From Virgisporangium aliadipatigenens (GTDB lineage: Bacteria; Actinomycetota; Actinomycetes; Mycobacteriales; Micromonosporaceae): a DNA stretch of 64,000 nucleotides. The DNA lies in the NCBI RefSeq assembly GCF_016863615.1, contig NZ_BOPF01000038.1:40996-104995 (forward strand), written 5' to 3'. Both the position numbers and the translations under genes were made by a program. This document shows positions 1-7,610 of this stretch, piece by piece; within the stretch, counting starts at the first letter, position 1; each line of letters begins with the position of its first letter. The notes beneath the pieces are model-generated. The model was not told the origin of the DNA and did not search any database. It saw nothing but the letters and a program-made list of their open reading frames with translations.

Positions 1-580
1 GCAGCATGCCGGCCACCATCTGCAGCGCGAACAGCATCCCGAACAGCGCCGACACCGCCCCCGCGGTGTTGCGCAGCAGCGCGCCGAGCGCCAGCCCGAG
101 CAGCCCCACGCCGACGAGGTACAGCGCACCGCCGAGGACCGCCCGCGCCACTCCCGGCGCCCCGAACGCCACGTCCAGATGTTCCCGCCGCAGCACCGAC
201 TGGCCGACGAAGAACGCCCCGACCACCGCCGGCACCGCCACCGCGGCCGTCACCAGCCCGAACGCGACCGACTTGCCCCACAGCAGCGGCAGCCGGGTCG
301 GCACCGCCGTCACACTCGTGCGGATCAGCCCCGTCGCGTACTCGCCGGTGACCAGCAGAACGCCCAGCACCCCCACCGCGATCTGCGCCAACGACACGCC
401 CGCCAGCGCCACCGCCGTCGCGTCGAACGCCGCCGGATCGGCCGGCGGCCGGGTCACCCGCAGCGTCGAGTACATCGCCGCGAACGCCACGACCAGCACC
501 ACCGCCGTCGCCAGCGACCAGGCCGTCGACGGCACACTGCGCAGCTTCGTGAACTCCGCCCGCACCACCCGCACACTCAT
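1..580 (-). CDS. ABC-2 type transporter permease, C-terminus beyond window
   Basis: Integral membrane half of an ABC exporter whose ATPase is the next gene upstream. The ATG at 580-578 overlaps the ATPase stop as ATGA, so the two are translationally coupled. The 193 visible residues start with a short cytoplasmic segment (MSVRVVRAEFTKLRSV), the usual opening of ABC-2 permeases. Hydrophobic segments follow at roughly residues 20-40, 60-85 and 105-130 and again near the edge. The reading frame is open to base 1, so the 3' end is missing. The substrate cannot be told from sequence; lipid, drug or peptide export is typical of the family. Confidence 0.85.
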   Translation of the reverse strand, partial: MSVRVVRAEFTKLRSVPSTAWSLATAVVLVVAFAAMYSTLRVTRPPADPAAFDATAVALAGVSLAQIAVGVLGVLLVTGEYATGLIRTSVTAVPTRLPLLWGKSVAFGLVTAAVAVPAVVGAFFVGQSVLRREHLDVAFGAPGVARAVLGGALYLVGVGLLGLALGALLRNTAGAVSALFGMLFALQMVAGML

Positions 581-1485
581 CGGGCACCTCCCGCGCTGTA
601 CTCCACCGCATCCCTGGTCAGATCCATGAACGCGTCCTCGAGCGAGGCCCGCTCGGCCGCCAGTTCCCACAAAGTGATCTGTGCTCGGGCGGCGATCACG
701 CCGATCTGATCGGTCGTCAGCCCGGCCACCGACAACGCCCCGTCGTTGCTCTGTACCTCGACGTCCGGCCCGGTCAGCAGCGCGGCCAGCCGCTCGGGCT
801 CGCTCGTACGCACCCGCGCCACATTGCGCGCCGCCCGCGCGATGAACTCCGCCGTCCCGGTGTCGGCGATCAACTTCCCCCGGCCGATGACCACCAGGCG
901 CTCCGCCGTCAACGCCATCTCGCTCATCAGATGCGAGGAGACGAACACCGTGCGCCCCTCGGCGGCCAGGTCCCGCAGCAGCTGGCGCACCCAGCGGATG
1001 CCTTCGGTGTCGAGGCCGTTCAACGGCTCGTCGAGAATGATCGTGCGCGGGTCGCCGAGCAGCGCCGTCGCGATCCCCAGCCGCTGCGACATGCCGAGCG
1101 AGAAGCGTTTCGCCGGCTTCCGGGCCACGTCCCGCAGCCCGACGGCGTCGATGATCTCGTGTACCCGTTCGGTCCCGATGCCGGCCGTCTGCGCCAACGC
1201 CAAGAGATGGTGGAACGCCGAACGCCCCGGATGCACGGCCCGCGCCTCCAGCAGCGCACCCGCCTCCCGCAGCGGTGCCGTGTGCTCCCGGTACGGCCGG
1301 CCGTTGACGGTGGCCGTTCCCGACGTGGCACCCTCGAGGCCCAGGATCAGCCGCATCGTCGTGGACTTGCCGGCCCCGTTCGGCCCGAGAAACCCGGTCA
1401 CCACACCCGGCCGCACCGTGAACGTCAGGTCGTCGACGGCCGCCTTGCCGCCGTACCGCTTCGTCAGTCCGCGAACCTGAATCAT
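577..1485 (-). CDS. ABC transporter ATP-binding protein (ABC-2 exporter)
   Basis: ATPase of 302 residues that energises the adjacent ABC-2 permease. Walker A is GPNGAGKST (34-42), the signature region is SLGMSQR (from about 129; methionine replaces the second signature glycine, as is common in this subfamily) and Walker B is TIILDEP (148-154). A roughly 80-residue C-terminal extension follows. I chose the ATG that gives MIQVRGLTKRYGG because homology starts there; an in-frame start 18 codons upstream would add a proline/glycine tail unlike the family. The gene reads away from tRNA-Lys. It resembles the ATPases of bacitracin/daunorubicin-type self-resistance exporters, but the substrate is unknown. 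Confidence 0.9.
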   Translation of the reverse strand: MIQVRGLTKRYGGKAAVDDLTFTVRPGVVTGFLGPNGAGKSTTMRLILGLEGATSGTATVNGRPYREHTAPLREAGALLEARAVHPGRSAFHHLLALAQTAGIGTERVHEIIDAVGLRDVARKPAKRFSLGMSQRLGIATALLGDPRTIILDEPLNGLDTEGIRWVRQLLRDLAAEGRTVFVSSHLMSEMALTAERLVVIGRGKLIADTGTAEFIARAARNVARVRTSEPERLAALLTGPDVEVQSNDGALSVAGLTTDQIGVIAARAQITLWELAAERASLEDAFMDLTRDAVEYSAGGAR

Positions 1486-1625
1486 GTGTTCCACGGTGCC
1501 GGGGCCGCGGCCGCGGGTCAGTGGGGCGGGCGGCGGCACGGGGGTGCGGTTTTCCTCACCTCGGGGTTCGGGACGGGGCTAATCCTGTGGGAGGGCTTGG
1601 AGGGGTGCCGGTAGGCTGATGCGAC

Positions 1626-1697
1626 GGGCCGCTAGCTCAATGGCAGAGCTGTGGACTTTTAATCCATAGGTTGCGAGTTCGAGTCTCGCGCGGCCCA
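1626..1697 (+). tRNA. tRNA-Lys (anticodon TTT)
   Basis: A cloverleaf of 72 bases: acceptor GGGCCGC/GCGGCCC, D-stem GCTC/GAGC with GG in the loop, anticodon loop CTTTTAA, T-arm GCGAG-TTCGAGT-CTCGC and discriminator A. CCA is not encoded. A TAGGCT -10-like hexamer lies at 1612-1617, about 9 bases before the 5' end. All conserved tertiary positions are present, so it looks like an ordinary elongator tRNA. Confidence 0.97.
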
Positions 1698-1779
1698 CCC
1701 ATGCTGAGCTGGGGCGGAGCACCTTCGGAGGTGTCCGTCCCGCAGCGTTTCGGTCGGCGGCCGCAATTACGCTCATCCC

Positions 1780-1914
1780 GTGGACAACGGCGCGCTCGGC
1801 CTGCTCCTGGGCGTCGCCTGCCTGTTGCCCTGCGCGTTCGTCAGCCTGGTGTGGGTGTTCGCGCTCGCTGTCCTGGGCTTCAACGGCGTCAGCAGGAGCG
1901 GCGACCCGGACTAG
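1780..1914 (+). CDS. small single-span membrane protein (44 aa)
   Basis: A GTG-initiated frame of 44 residues. It opens VDNGALGLL and is almost entirely hydrophobic, with one membrane span from about residue 6 to 34 including two cysteines. It ends in a short polar tail (SRSGDPD). There is no convincing Shine-Dalgarno, so it may be leaderless. I do not recognise a family. Codon use matches neighbouring genes (third positions mostly G/C), which supports coding, but the length makes this tentative. Confidence 0.45.
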   Translation: MDNGALGLLLGVACLLPCAFVSLVWVFALAVLGFNGVSRSGDPD

Positions 1915-2066
1915 GCTTAGTCCACAACTGGCCCTGTTTCAGCCGCATCCGCGTCCGTCAGGCGACGTCCTGGGCGACGAGTTGACCGTCGACGTATGCG
2001 TAGAACGGCTGCGGGCGGAACGCGCCGAACGCACTGTACGACGGTGGATATCGCCGAGGAGGACCG

Positions 2067-2840
2067 ATGAGCGGCCTGTTCGACCTGAGCGCCACGGCCG
2101 CCGTCGTCACCGGCTCCAGCCGCGGTATCGGCCTGGCCGTTGCCCGCACGCTGCTCGGCCAGGGCGCCCGGGTGCTCGTCAACGGCTACGACCGCGCCGA
2201 GACCGAGCGCGCCGCCGAGCGACTGCGCGCCGGTGCGGAGCCGGCCCGGGTGGCGCACCTGGCCGGTGACGTCGCGGACGAGTCCGTCGCGCGGCAACTG
2301 GTCGAGCGGGCGCTGGAGGCGTTCGGCCGGCTCGATCACGTGGTCTGCAACGCCGGCATCGACATCATCAAGCCCGCGGTCGAGTATCGCCCGGACGAGT
2401 GGGACCGCATCCTCGCCGTCAACCTGCGCGGAGCGTTCCTGCCCGCCCAGGCGGCGGCGCGCCACTGGATCGGCGGGGGCGGCGGCGGTTCGATCACCAT
2501 GACCTCGTCCATCGCGGGGCAGGTCGGCATCCCCACCCTCGCCCCGTACGCGGCGAGCAAGGGCGGCGTGAACCAGCTCGTGCGCACCCTCGCCGCCGAG
2601 TGGGCGCCGCACGGCATCCGGGTCAACGCCGTCGCCCCTGGCTACGTCGCCAACATCATGGACAGCGTCACCGCGCACGACGATCCCGCCTCGGACCGGC
2701 GCATCGGCGTGTTCACCCCGCTCGGCCGGCGCGCGACCGTGGACGAGATCGCCGCGCCGTACGCCTTCCTCGCATCGCCGGCCGCCGCCTACGTCACCGG
2801 CTCGATCCTGGCCGTGGACGGCGGCTACACCGCCACCTGA
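2067..2840 (+). CDS. SDR family oxidoreductase (FabG-like)
   Basis: Classical short-chain dehydrogenase of 257 residues. It has cofactor motif TGSSRGIG (15-22), NAG (95-97), a catalytic serine near 147 and YxxxK at Tyr161/Lys165. The C-terminal segment YVTGSILAVDGGY is diagnostic of the family. The start is supported by GGAGG seven bases upstream. Basic/polar residues after the second strand (NGYDRAE) leave NADH versus NADPH open. It probably reduces a carbonyl or oxidises an alcohol on a small metabolite. It stands alone with no pathway neighbour, so the substrate is unknown. Confidence 0.92.
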   Translation: MSGLFDLSATAAVVTGSSRGIGLAVARTLLGQGARVLVNGYDRAETERAAERLRAGAEPARVAHLAGDVADESVARQLVERALEAFGRLDHVVCNAGIDIIKPAVEYRPDEWDRILAVNLRGAFLPAQAAARHWIGGGGGGSITMTSSIAGQVGIPTLAPYAASKGGVNQLVRTLAAEWAPHGIRVNAVAPGYVANIMDSVTAHDDPASDRRIGVFTPLGRRATVDEIAAPYAFLASPAAAYVTGSILAVDGGYTAT

Positions 2841-2876
2841 CCCGGCCGGCCCGGCCTGTACCGCGGATCACGCCGG

Positions 2877-3323
2877 TCAGCCGGGCGAGCGCCAGCCCGT
2901 CGCCCAGCAGGAGAGGGTCACCAGCCGCGCCTGGTTCTGCCACGTCGTCGTGTCCAGCGCGGCGCTCCACAGCCCCGCGACGTCCGCGACGAGGTCGGCG
3001 TCCGGTGAGCCCTGCACCGCCGCGGCGACCTGCTCGGCCAGCGCCTGCCGGGTGGGAACGCTCTGCGCCTTCGCCAGCCCGTTGTAGTAGACGTCGCACG
3101 CCGTCTTGGAGACCGGGTGCGGCGATCGCGCGGCTGCGGCCGACGCCACGGAACTCGCCGGGGCCGAACCGGCGGTCGAGTCCGGCGGGCCGTTGCCGGT
3201 GCACGCCGAGACGCCGGAGCCGAGGGCCAGCAATCCGACGGCGAACACGGCCCGCAGGCCGATGCGGACAGCGGGCGAACGATCGTGTCCCAGCGCCACG
3301 AGCGACAGCGTATCGACCGGCAT
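2877..3323 (-). CDS. putative secreted lipoprotein
   Basis: About 148 residues. A hydrophobic N-terminal segment ends in the lipobox VSAC, so the mature protein should be diacylated at that cysteine and anchored outside the membrane. A Ser/Ala/Pro-rich linker leads to a small mostly helical domain of about 90 residues with two more cysteines (TACDVYY and LSCW), possibly a disulphide. An ATG six codons upstream (3341) is an alternative start. No known family is recognised. It lies between convergent or divergent genes without an operon partner. Confidence 0.65.
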   Translation of the reverse strand: MPVDTLSLVALGHDRSPAVRIGLRAVFAVGLLALGSGVSACTGNGPPDSTAGSAPASSVASAAAARSPHPVSKTACDVYYNGLAKAQSVPTRQALAEQVAAAVQGSPDADLVADVAGLWSAALDTTTWQNQARLVTLSCWATGWRSPG

Positions 3324-3409
3324 CAAGCCATCGGAGCGCACCCGGCCCGGCCGGTCGCCGCGGACGTGCCGCCCGGTGCGATCACGACCCGGACGTGGAC
3401 ACTGATCCG

Positions 3410-4066
3410 GTGATCGACACTCCCATGCTGGTCGGCGGGGCGTTCCTGGTGCTGACCGAGCTGGCCCGCTCGGTGCCGGCCTGGCTGCGGGTGCGGCGGA
3501 GCCGTTCCAGCGACGGCGTCAGCCCGGTCAGCATCGGTGTGCTCGGCGGAACGGTGGTCGCCTGGTTCGCCGCGGCGGTCGCGGCCCGTTCACCGGCGGC
3601 GGTCGTCGCCACGGCGGTCTGGTTCGGGTTGCACGTCCTGCTGTGGCGCGAGACGGCCCGGGTCACCCCGCCCAAGGCCCGCACGATCGCGGTGACGGCC
3701 GCTGTGAGCCTGGTGGTCTCGGCGGCCGTCACGATCGGCGGGTGGGCGTCGGGACACGGCGATGCCGCGCTGGCCGCCACGATCGGGATCGCGTCGGTGT
3801 CGTACTCGCTTCCGGCGCTGGTCAGCGGGATGACGAGCGCCACGACCGCCGGCCTCAGCATGGCCGCGCTGGCGGTCAACGCCACCGAGGGCGCGATCTA
3901 TCTGGTGGCCGGGCTCGGCCTGGGCGGGATCACTCCGGCCGGCCGGCTCGTTCCGGCCTACCTGGTGTTCGGGGCGGTCACGCTCGCGTCGAACGCGCCG
4001 CTGCTGGTGCGCACCGGGTCCCGCCGCCTGAGGGGCGCTGATCGGCCCCGGACCCGGGTGCGGTAG
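3410..4066 (+). CDS. multi-pass membrane protein with PQ-loop-like (SemiSWEET-like) repeat
   Basis: About 218 residues with six or seven hydrophobic segments. The first half holds VPAWLRVRRSRSSDGVSP, which fits the PQ-loop pattern of a proline-anchored helix, a basic loop and then a G(V/I)SP turn. PQ-loop proteins move sugars or amino acids. The second half is a weaker copy. The family call rests on this local motif alone. The start is uncertain: GTG 3410, GTG 3395 and ATG 3425 are all in frame and none has a good ribosome-binding site. The C-terminus is strongly basic (RRLRGADRPRTRVR), consistent with a cytoplasmic tail. Confidence 0.6.
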   Translation: MIDTPMLVGGAFLVLTELARSVPAWLRVRRSRSSDGVSPVSIGVLGGTVVAWFAAAVAARSPAAVVATAVWFGLHVLLWRETARVTPPKARTIAVTAAVSLVVSAAVTIGGWASGHGDAALAATIGIASVSYSLPALVSGMTSATTAGLSMAALAVNATEGAIYLVAGLGLGGITPAGRLVPAYLVFGAVTLASNAPLLVRTGSRRLRGADRPRTRVR

Positions 4067-4077
4067 AGCGGTCGCGC

Positions 4078-4239
4078 TCAGGCGGGACCCCACGGGGGCG
4101 GCGGTGGCGGCTGGTTGCGCGCCCGGTCCTGCCGGACCTTCCACGCGACGCCACCCGCGACGGCCGCGATCGCCAGCGGCAACAGGCAGCACAGCGTGCA
4201 GAGGATCAGGTGCCAGGGTCTGAGTGCTCCCACGATCAC
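4078..4239 (-). CDS. small membrane protein (about 53 aa)
   Basis: One transmembrane helix (LILCTLCCLLPLAIAAVAGG) flanked by RPWH on the N-side and by WKVRQDRARN and a proline run on the C-side. The positive residues after the helix suggest the C-terminus is cytoplasmic. Start candidates are GTG 4239 and GTG 4233. Small proteins of this type are common in Micromonosporaceae, but I know of no assigned function. It converges on the PQ-loop-like gene with only 11 bases between the stops. Confidence 0.5.
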   Translation of the reverse strand: MIVGALRPWHLILCTLCCLLPLAIAAVAGGVAWKVRQDRARNQPPPPPPWGPA

Positions 4240-4336
4240 GAACGATATCGGTGCGACCCGGGACGGCGCTCGCCCTGATGGAGCTCCGGCGCAAGTGCGG
4301 CCTGAGGCCCCACCACTTGCGCGCCGCGACAGCCGG

Positions 4337-4621
4337 TCACACGCCGCCGCGCCCGCCCCGCCCGCCGGTCTTGCGCGCCTTGGCCGCCCGCCGGCCGAAC
4401 GAGTCCGACCGCACGGCCTGCAGGTTGTAGTGCGCGTTCTCGCGGGCGCGCAGTTCGCGGGAGGCCGCGGTGAGCCGGGCGAGCAACTCGTCGTACTCCA
4501 CCTCGGCGGCCGCGAGCACGCGGGTCGTGCAGACGATCGCACCGTCGTGGACGACGTGGTACTGCCCGTCCTCCTCGATCAGGCTCAGCCCGACCTTGGG
4601 CTTCACCCGGAGCGTGGTCAT
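4337..4621 (-). CDS. small hypothetical protein coupled to the methyltransferase (94 aa)
   Basis: Its ATG overlaps the methyltransferase stop as ATGA, so the two proteins are probably made together. Residues 1-35 look like short beta strands (LRVKPKVGLSLIEEDGQYHVV). They are followed by a charged helix (about 40-65, EVEYDELLARLTAASREL) and a basic Gly/Arg-rich tail (RRAAKARKTGGRGGRGG) suited to nucleic-acid binding. No family is recognised, and nothing resembles a nuclease active site. A role as accessory or specificity factor for the methyltransferase is inference from the overlap and the basic tail. Confidence 0.6.
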   Translation of the reverse strand: MTTLRVKPKVGLSLIEEDGQYHVVHDGAIVCTTRVLAAAEVEYDELLARLTAASRELRARENAHYNLQAVRSDSFGRRAAKARKTGGRGGRGGV

Positions 4622-5850
4622 GGGCGCACCGCCGACACGTCGAACTCGAACAGGTTCTTGTTGGAGTTGCGTTTGCGGATCGTCGTCACGCTCACGTTGA
4701 CGAATCCCGCCTCGCGCAGCATCGTCGCGTACCATCGCTCGGCGGGGACCACGTGCCGGTAGAACGTCGAGTTGCCGATGATGTAGGTGGCGCCGCCGCC
4801 GCTGCGGATGTTCTTGTAGGCGCTCTGGAAATGGGACCACATGTCGTCGACGTACTTGCGCACGTAGGCGGCGAGCAGCGGGCCGTTGCGGCCGCCGTCG
4901 CGGGCGATCGCGGCGCACACGTCGCTGACGTCCTTCTCCACCGGGGTCTCCTCGTCGGTGGACCAGGTGTTGAGGCGGCTGGTGGCGACGCCCCACGTGC
5001 CGCCGATGGCTTTCCAGTCGAGTTCGCCGGCTTCCTGGGCGTTCCCCAGAAATCTTGTCCAGTACATGTACGGCCGCAACTCGCGGATGTAGCTCATGCG
5101 GTTGACGTAGGGCGGCGACGTGAGGAGCAGGTCGCAGGGGCGCAGGTCCGGCGAGCGCATGGTGCGCGAGTCGCCGGGGAGGACCACGCCGCCGCCGGGG
5201 AGGTCGAGGGCGGCGCTGGCGATGATCTCCTCGGCCTCCCGGCGGTACCGGTCGAGGACGATCGCCGACTCCTCCTCGCGGTAGAGCATGCTCGGGGTCT
5301 CCGGCGCCGGCGCCTTGAACGACATCGACTGGTGGTTGAACGCGGCGTTGCTCGACGCGATGAGCGTGCGGCAGAGCGCGATGTCGAGCAGGTCGCGGGT
5401 GGGTCCGGCGGCGACGGTGTCGATCGCGGCGCGCAGCGCCTTCAGCGCGGTCAACGCCGAGTAGGACCACCAGCGTTCGATCTTGAAGATCTCCGGCTGC
5501 CACAGGTCGGGGTCGCGCATGACCCCGCGTGCCGTGGACAGGACGTCCGCCAGCGCCGCCTCGGTCGCCGTGATCGTCGGGTCGCCGTAGTGGCGCAGCT
5601 TGGTGTTGCCGAGCCAGATGAGGAACGGGTTGACGTCCAGCGCCTGCCCGGTGCCCCCGTGCTCGGCGGCGGCGAGCGCCGTGGTGCCCGTTCCCGAGAA
5701 GGGGTCTGTCACGACGACCTCGCGGGGGCGGGCGGCGACGACGTCGCGGACGATGCGGACCGAGTAGGCGGGCGTCAGGCGCAGCCAGCCGTGGCGGCCC
5801 ACGCCGACGTTGCCCTTGTAGGTGAGGTGCTGGTTGCGGCTGCTCGTCAT
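4618..5850 (-). CDS. DNA methyltransferase (N4-cytosine/N6-adenine type)
   Basis: 410 residues. The AdoMet-binding motif I is DPFSGTGTT (49-57) and catalytic motif IV is TSPPY (244-248). The SPPY form favours amino-methylation of cytosine at N4, though some adenine enzymes share it. Motif I precedes motif IV. The long insert between them is likely the target-recognition region. A conserved LRPYMYWTRFLG segment follows motif IV. Downstream is a 94-residue protein rather than a recognisable endonuclease, so this may be an orphan epigenetic enzyme or part of an unrecognised system. The target site is not predictable from sequence. Its 5' side abuts the ferredoxin-reductase remnant, suggesting a rearrangement junction nearby. 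Confidence 0.85.
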   Translation of the reverse strand: MTSSRNQHLTYKGNVGVGRHGWLRLTPAYSVRIVRDVVAARPREVVVTDPFSGTGTTALAAAEHGGTGQALDVNPFLIWLGNTKLRHYGDPTITATEAALADVLSTARGVMRDPDLWQPEIFKIERWWSYSALTALKALRAAIDTVAAGPTRDLLDIALCRTLIASSNAAFNHQSMSFKAPAPETPSMLYREEESAIVLDRYRREAEEIIASAALDLPGGGVVLPGDSRTMRSPDLRPCDLLLTSPPYVNRMSYIRELRPYMYWTRFLGNAQEAGELDWKAIGGTWGVATSRLNTWSTDEETPVEKDVSDVCAAIARDGGRNGPLLAAYVRKYVDDMWSHFQSAYKNIRSGGGATYIIGNSTFYRHVVPAERWYATMLREAGFVNVSVTTIRKRNSNKNLFEFDVSAVRP

Positions 5851-5892
5851 CGTGCCCGCAGCCTATGCGACGGTGACCGGGGCGGTCAGCAG

Positions 5893-6143
5893 GCCGACGG
5901 CCGCGTCGACGTGTCCTACGCCCCGATCCCGCTCTTCTGGACCGAACAGTTCGGAATCCGGCCGCACTTGCACGGCATTCCCAATCCCGGCGCGCGGGTG
6001 TCTATTGTGGACGACTCCGTCACCGAGGACCGTTTCGTGGCCCGTACCAGCACGATGACCGGCCGGTTGCCGTCCTCGGCTGGAACATGCCCAAACAGGT
6101 ACGTCTGCTCCGCAACGCCTCACCGGTGGGAGGAAGAGCATGA
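5893..6143 (+). pseudogene. ferredoxin reductase C-terminal remnant, frameshifted
   Basis: Reading from 5893 in the frame of base 5911 gives VSYAPIPLFWTEQFGIRPHL and then RFVARTST...GRL. This matches the C-terminal domain of FAD-dependent ferredoxin reductases (pattern VPxFWSDQ...GRL..VLGxNxPK). Near 6065-6085 the match moves to another frame (AVLGWNMPKQVRLLRN) and runs to TGA 6141-6143. That stop overlaps the P450 start as ATGA. The first roughly 300 residues of such an enzyme (both Rossmann domains) are absent. This is therefore the tail of a deleted and frameshifted redox partner. Confidence 0.75.
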
Positions 6144-7333
6144 CCATCCAGGAGTTCCCGATGGCGCGGGCCGCGGGGTGTCCGTTCGATCCGCCGCCCG
6201 CCCTGCACGAACTGCAGCGCGAGGCCCCGCTGACGCGGGTTCGGTTGGCGAACGGCACGACACCCTGGCTCGTGACCCGCTACGCCGAACAGCGTGCGCT
6301 GCTCAGCGATCCGCGGATCAGCGCCGACGTGCGGCACCCGGGTTTCCCGGCCGGTGCGTCGGTCGACCGCCACCGTGTCTCAATCGGGTTCGTCCTGATG
6401 GACGATCCGGAGCACAGCCGGCTGCGCCGCACGGTGACCGCACCCTTTGCCGTCAAGCGGGTCGAGGCGATGCGGCCGCTCGTCCAGTCCATTGTGGATG
6501 GACTCATCGACGAGATGCTCGACGGGCCGCGGCCGGTGGACCTCGTGCAGGCGTTCGCGCTGCCGGTGCCGTCGCTGGTCATCTGCGAACTGCTCGGCGT
6601 CCCGTACACCGATCACGACTTCTTCCAGGACAACAGCAAGCACCTCGTCAACCGCAACGCGTCGCCGGCCGAACGCCGCGAGGCGTTCCAGATATTCAAC
6701 GCCTATCTGGACGACCTCATCGGCGCCAAGACGGCCGCGCCCACCGACGACCTGCTCTCCCAACTCGCCGCTCGCATCGAGGCGGGCGAGCTGGCCCGCG
6801 CCGAGGCCGCCGGGATAGCCACACTGCTGCTCATCGCCGGCCACGAGACCACGGCGAACATGATCGCGCTCGGCACGTTGGCCCTCCTGGAGAACCCCGA
6901 CCAGCTGACCCTGCTGCGGGAGACGGACGACCCGAAACTGATCGCCGGCGCCGTCAACGAACTCCTGCGCTACCTGAACATCCCCCACGGCGGCCGACGC
7001 CGCGTGGCCCTGGCGGACATCGAGATCGCCGGTGAGCTGATTCGCGCCGGCGAGGGCATCATCATGGCGAACGACATCGGCAACCGCGACCCGTCCGTCT
7101 TCACCGATCCGGACACCCTGGACCTGACCCGGGACGCGCGCGGCCACCTGGCGTTCGGCTTCGGGGCGCACCAGTGCCTCGGCCAGCCGCTGGCCCGCAT
7201 GGAACTGCAGGTCGTGTACGGCACGCTCTACCGGCGCATCCCGTCCCTGCGCCTCGCGACCTCCATCGACCGGATTCCGTTCAAGCACGACGGTTCCGTG
7301 TACGGCGTCTACGAACTCCCGGTGACCTGGTAA
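6140..7333 (+). CDS. cytochrome P450 (CYP105-like)
   Basis: Haem-thiolate monooxygenase of 397 residues, a normal soluble bacterial length. It has I-helix AGHETT (233-238), ExxR at Glu274/Arg277 and haem loop FGFGAHQCLGQ with ligand Cys346. The start is fixed by GGAGG upstream and by the ATGA overlap with the reductase remnant. The ferredoxin gene follows 11 bases downstream, the typical CYP105 arrangement, so electrons should pass reductase to ferredoxin to P450. The cognate reductase upstream is broken, so another reductase must serve. Substrate is unknown; family members hydroxylate macrolides, vitamin D and xenobiotics. Confidence 0.93.
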   Translation: MTIQEFPMARAAGCPFDPPPALHELQREAPLTRVRLANGTTPWLVTRYAEQRALLSDPRISADVRHPGFPAGASVDRHRVSIGFVLMDDPEHSRLRRTVTAPFAVKRVEAMRPLVQSIVDGLIDEMLDGPRPVDLVQAFALPVPSLVICELLGVPYTDHDFFQDNSKHLVNRNASPAERREAFQIFNAYLDDLIGAKTAAPTDDLLSQLAARIEAGELARAEAAGIATLLLIAGHETTANMIALGTLALLENPDQLTLLRETDDPKLIAGAVNELLRYLNIPHGGRRRVALADIEIAGELIRAGEGIIMANDIGNRDPSVFTDPDTLDLTRDARGHLAFGFGAHQCLGQPLARMELQVVYGTLYRRIPSLRLATSIDRIPFKHDGSVYGVYELPVTW

Positions 7334-7344
7334 GGAGCGAATCC

Positions 7345-7539
7345 GTGAAGATTCAGCTCGATCAGGAGAAGTGCGTCGTGTCGGGGCAGTGCTTGCTGGC
7401 CGCGCCGGAGGTGTTCGACCAGCGCGACGAGGACGGGATCGCGTTCCTCCTGACGGAGTCCCCGGGGGCGGACACCGTGGCGGAGGTGCGGCACGCGGCC
7501 GCGGTCTGCCCCGTGCTGGCCATCACCCTGGAGGACTGA
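7345..7539 (+). CDS. 3Fe-4S ferredoxin, P450 partner
   Basis: A 64-residue acidic ferredoxin starting at GTG with GGAG eight bases upstream. The cluster cysteines are Cys10, Cys16 (CVVSGQC) and Cys55 (CP). This is the CX5C...CP pattern of Streptomyces Fd-1/Fd-2-type 3Fe-4S proteins in which the fourth ligand is lost. The size and the position just after the P450 agree with a single-electron carrier to that enzyme. Co-transcription with the P450 is likely and the operon ends at the hairpin 7550-7594. Confidence 0.93.
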   Translation: MKIQLDQEKCVVSGQCLLAAPEVFDQRDEDGIAFLLTESPGADTVAEVRHAAAVCPVLAITLED

Positions 7540-7549
7540 AAGATCGTTA

Positions 7550-7594
7550 CGTTTCACGGAAAGGTGCGTTCTGGGTGCACCTTTCCGTGAAACG
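7550..7594. terminator. 18-bp perfect hairpin between convergent genes
   Basis: Arms 7550-7567 and 7577-7594 are perfect inverted copies (CGTTTCACGGAAAGGTGC and its complement) with a 9-base loop. It lies 10 bases after the ferredoxin stop and 16 before the glycosidase stop on the other strand, so it can terminate both. No T-tract follows, which is common in actinobacteria. Confidence 0.8.
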
Positions 7595-7610
7595 CGCTGA
7601 TCATCGGGGC

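Noticed and set aside
1958..2035. Aromatic-rich - strand tail (FRPQPFYAYVDGQLVA)
   Set aside because: It looks like a protein end, but no supported start or upstream body exists because the rest is antisense to the SDR. It could be a gene relic, but evidence is too thin.
4753..7035. Long + strand open frame across the methyltransferase and P450
   Set aside because: Most of it is antisense to the methyltransferase or out of frame with the P450. Only the segment near 5893-6070 is meaningful, as the reductase remnant.
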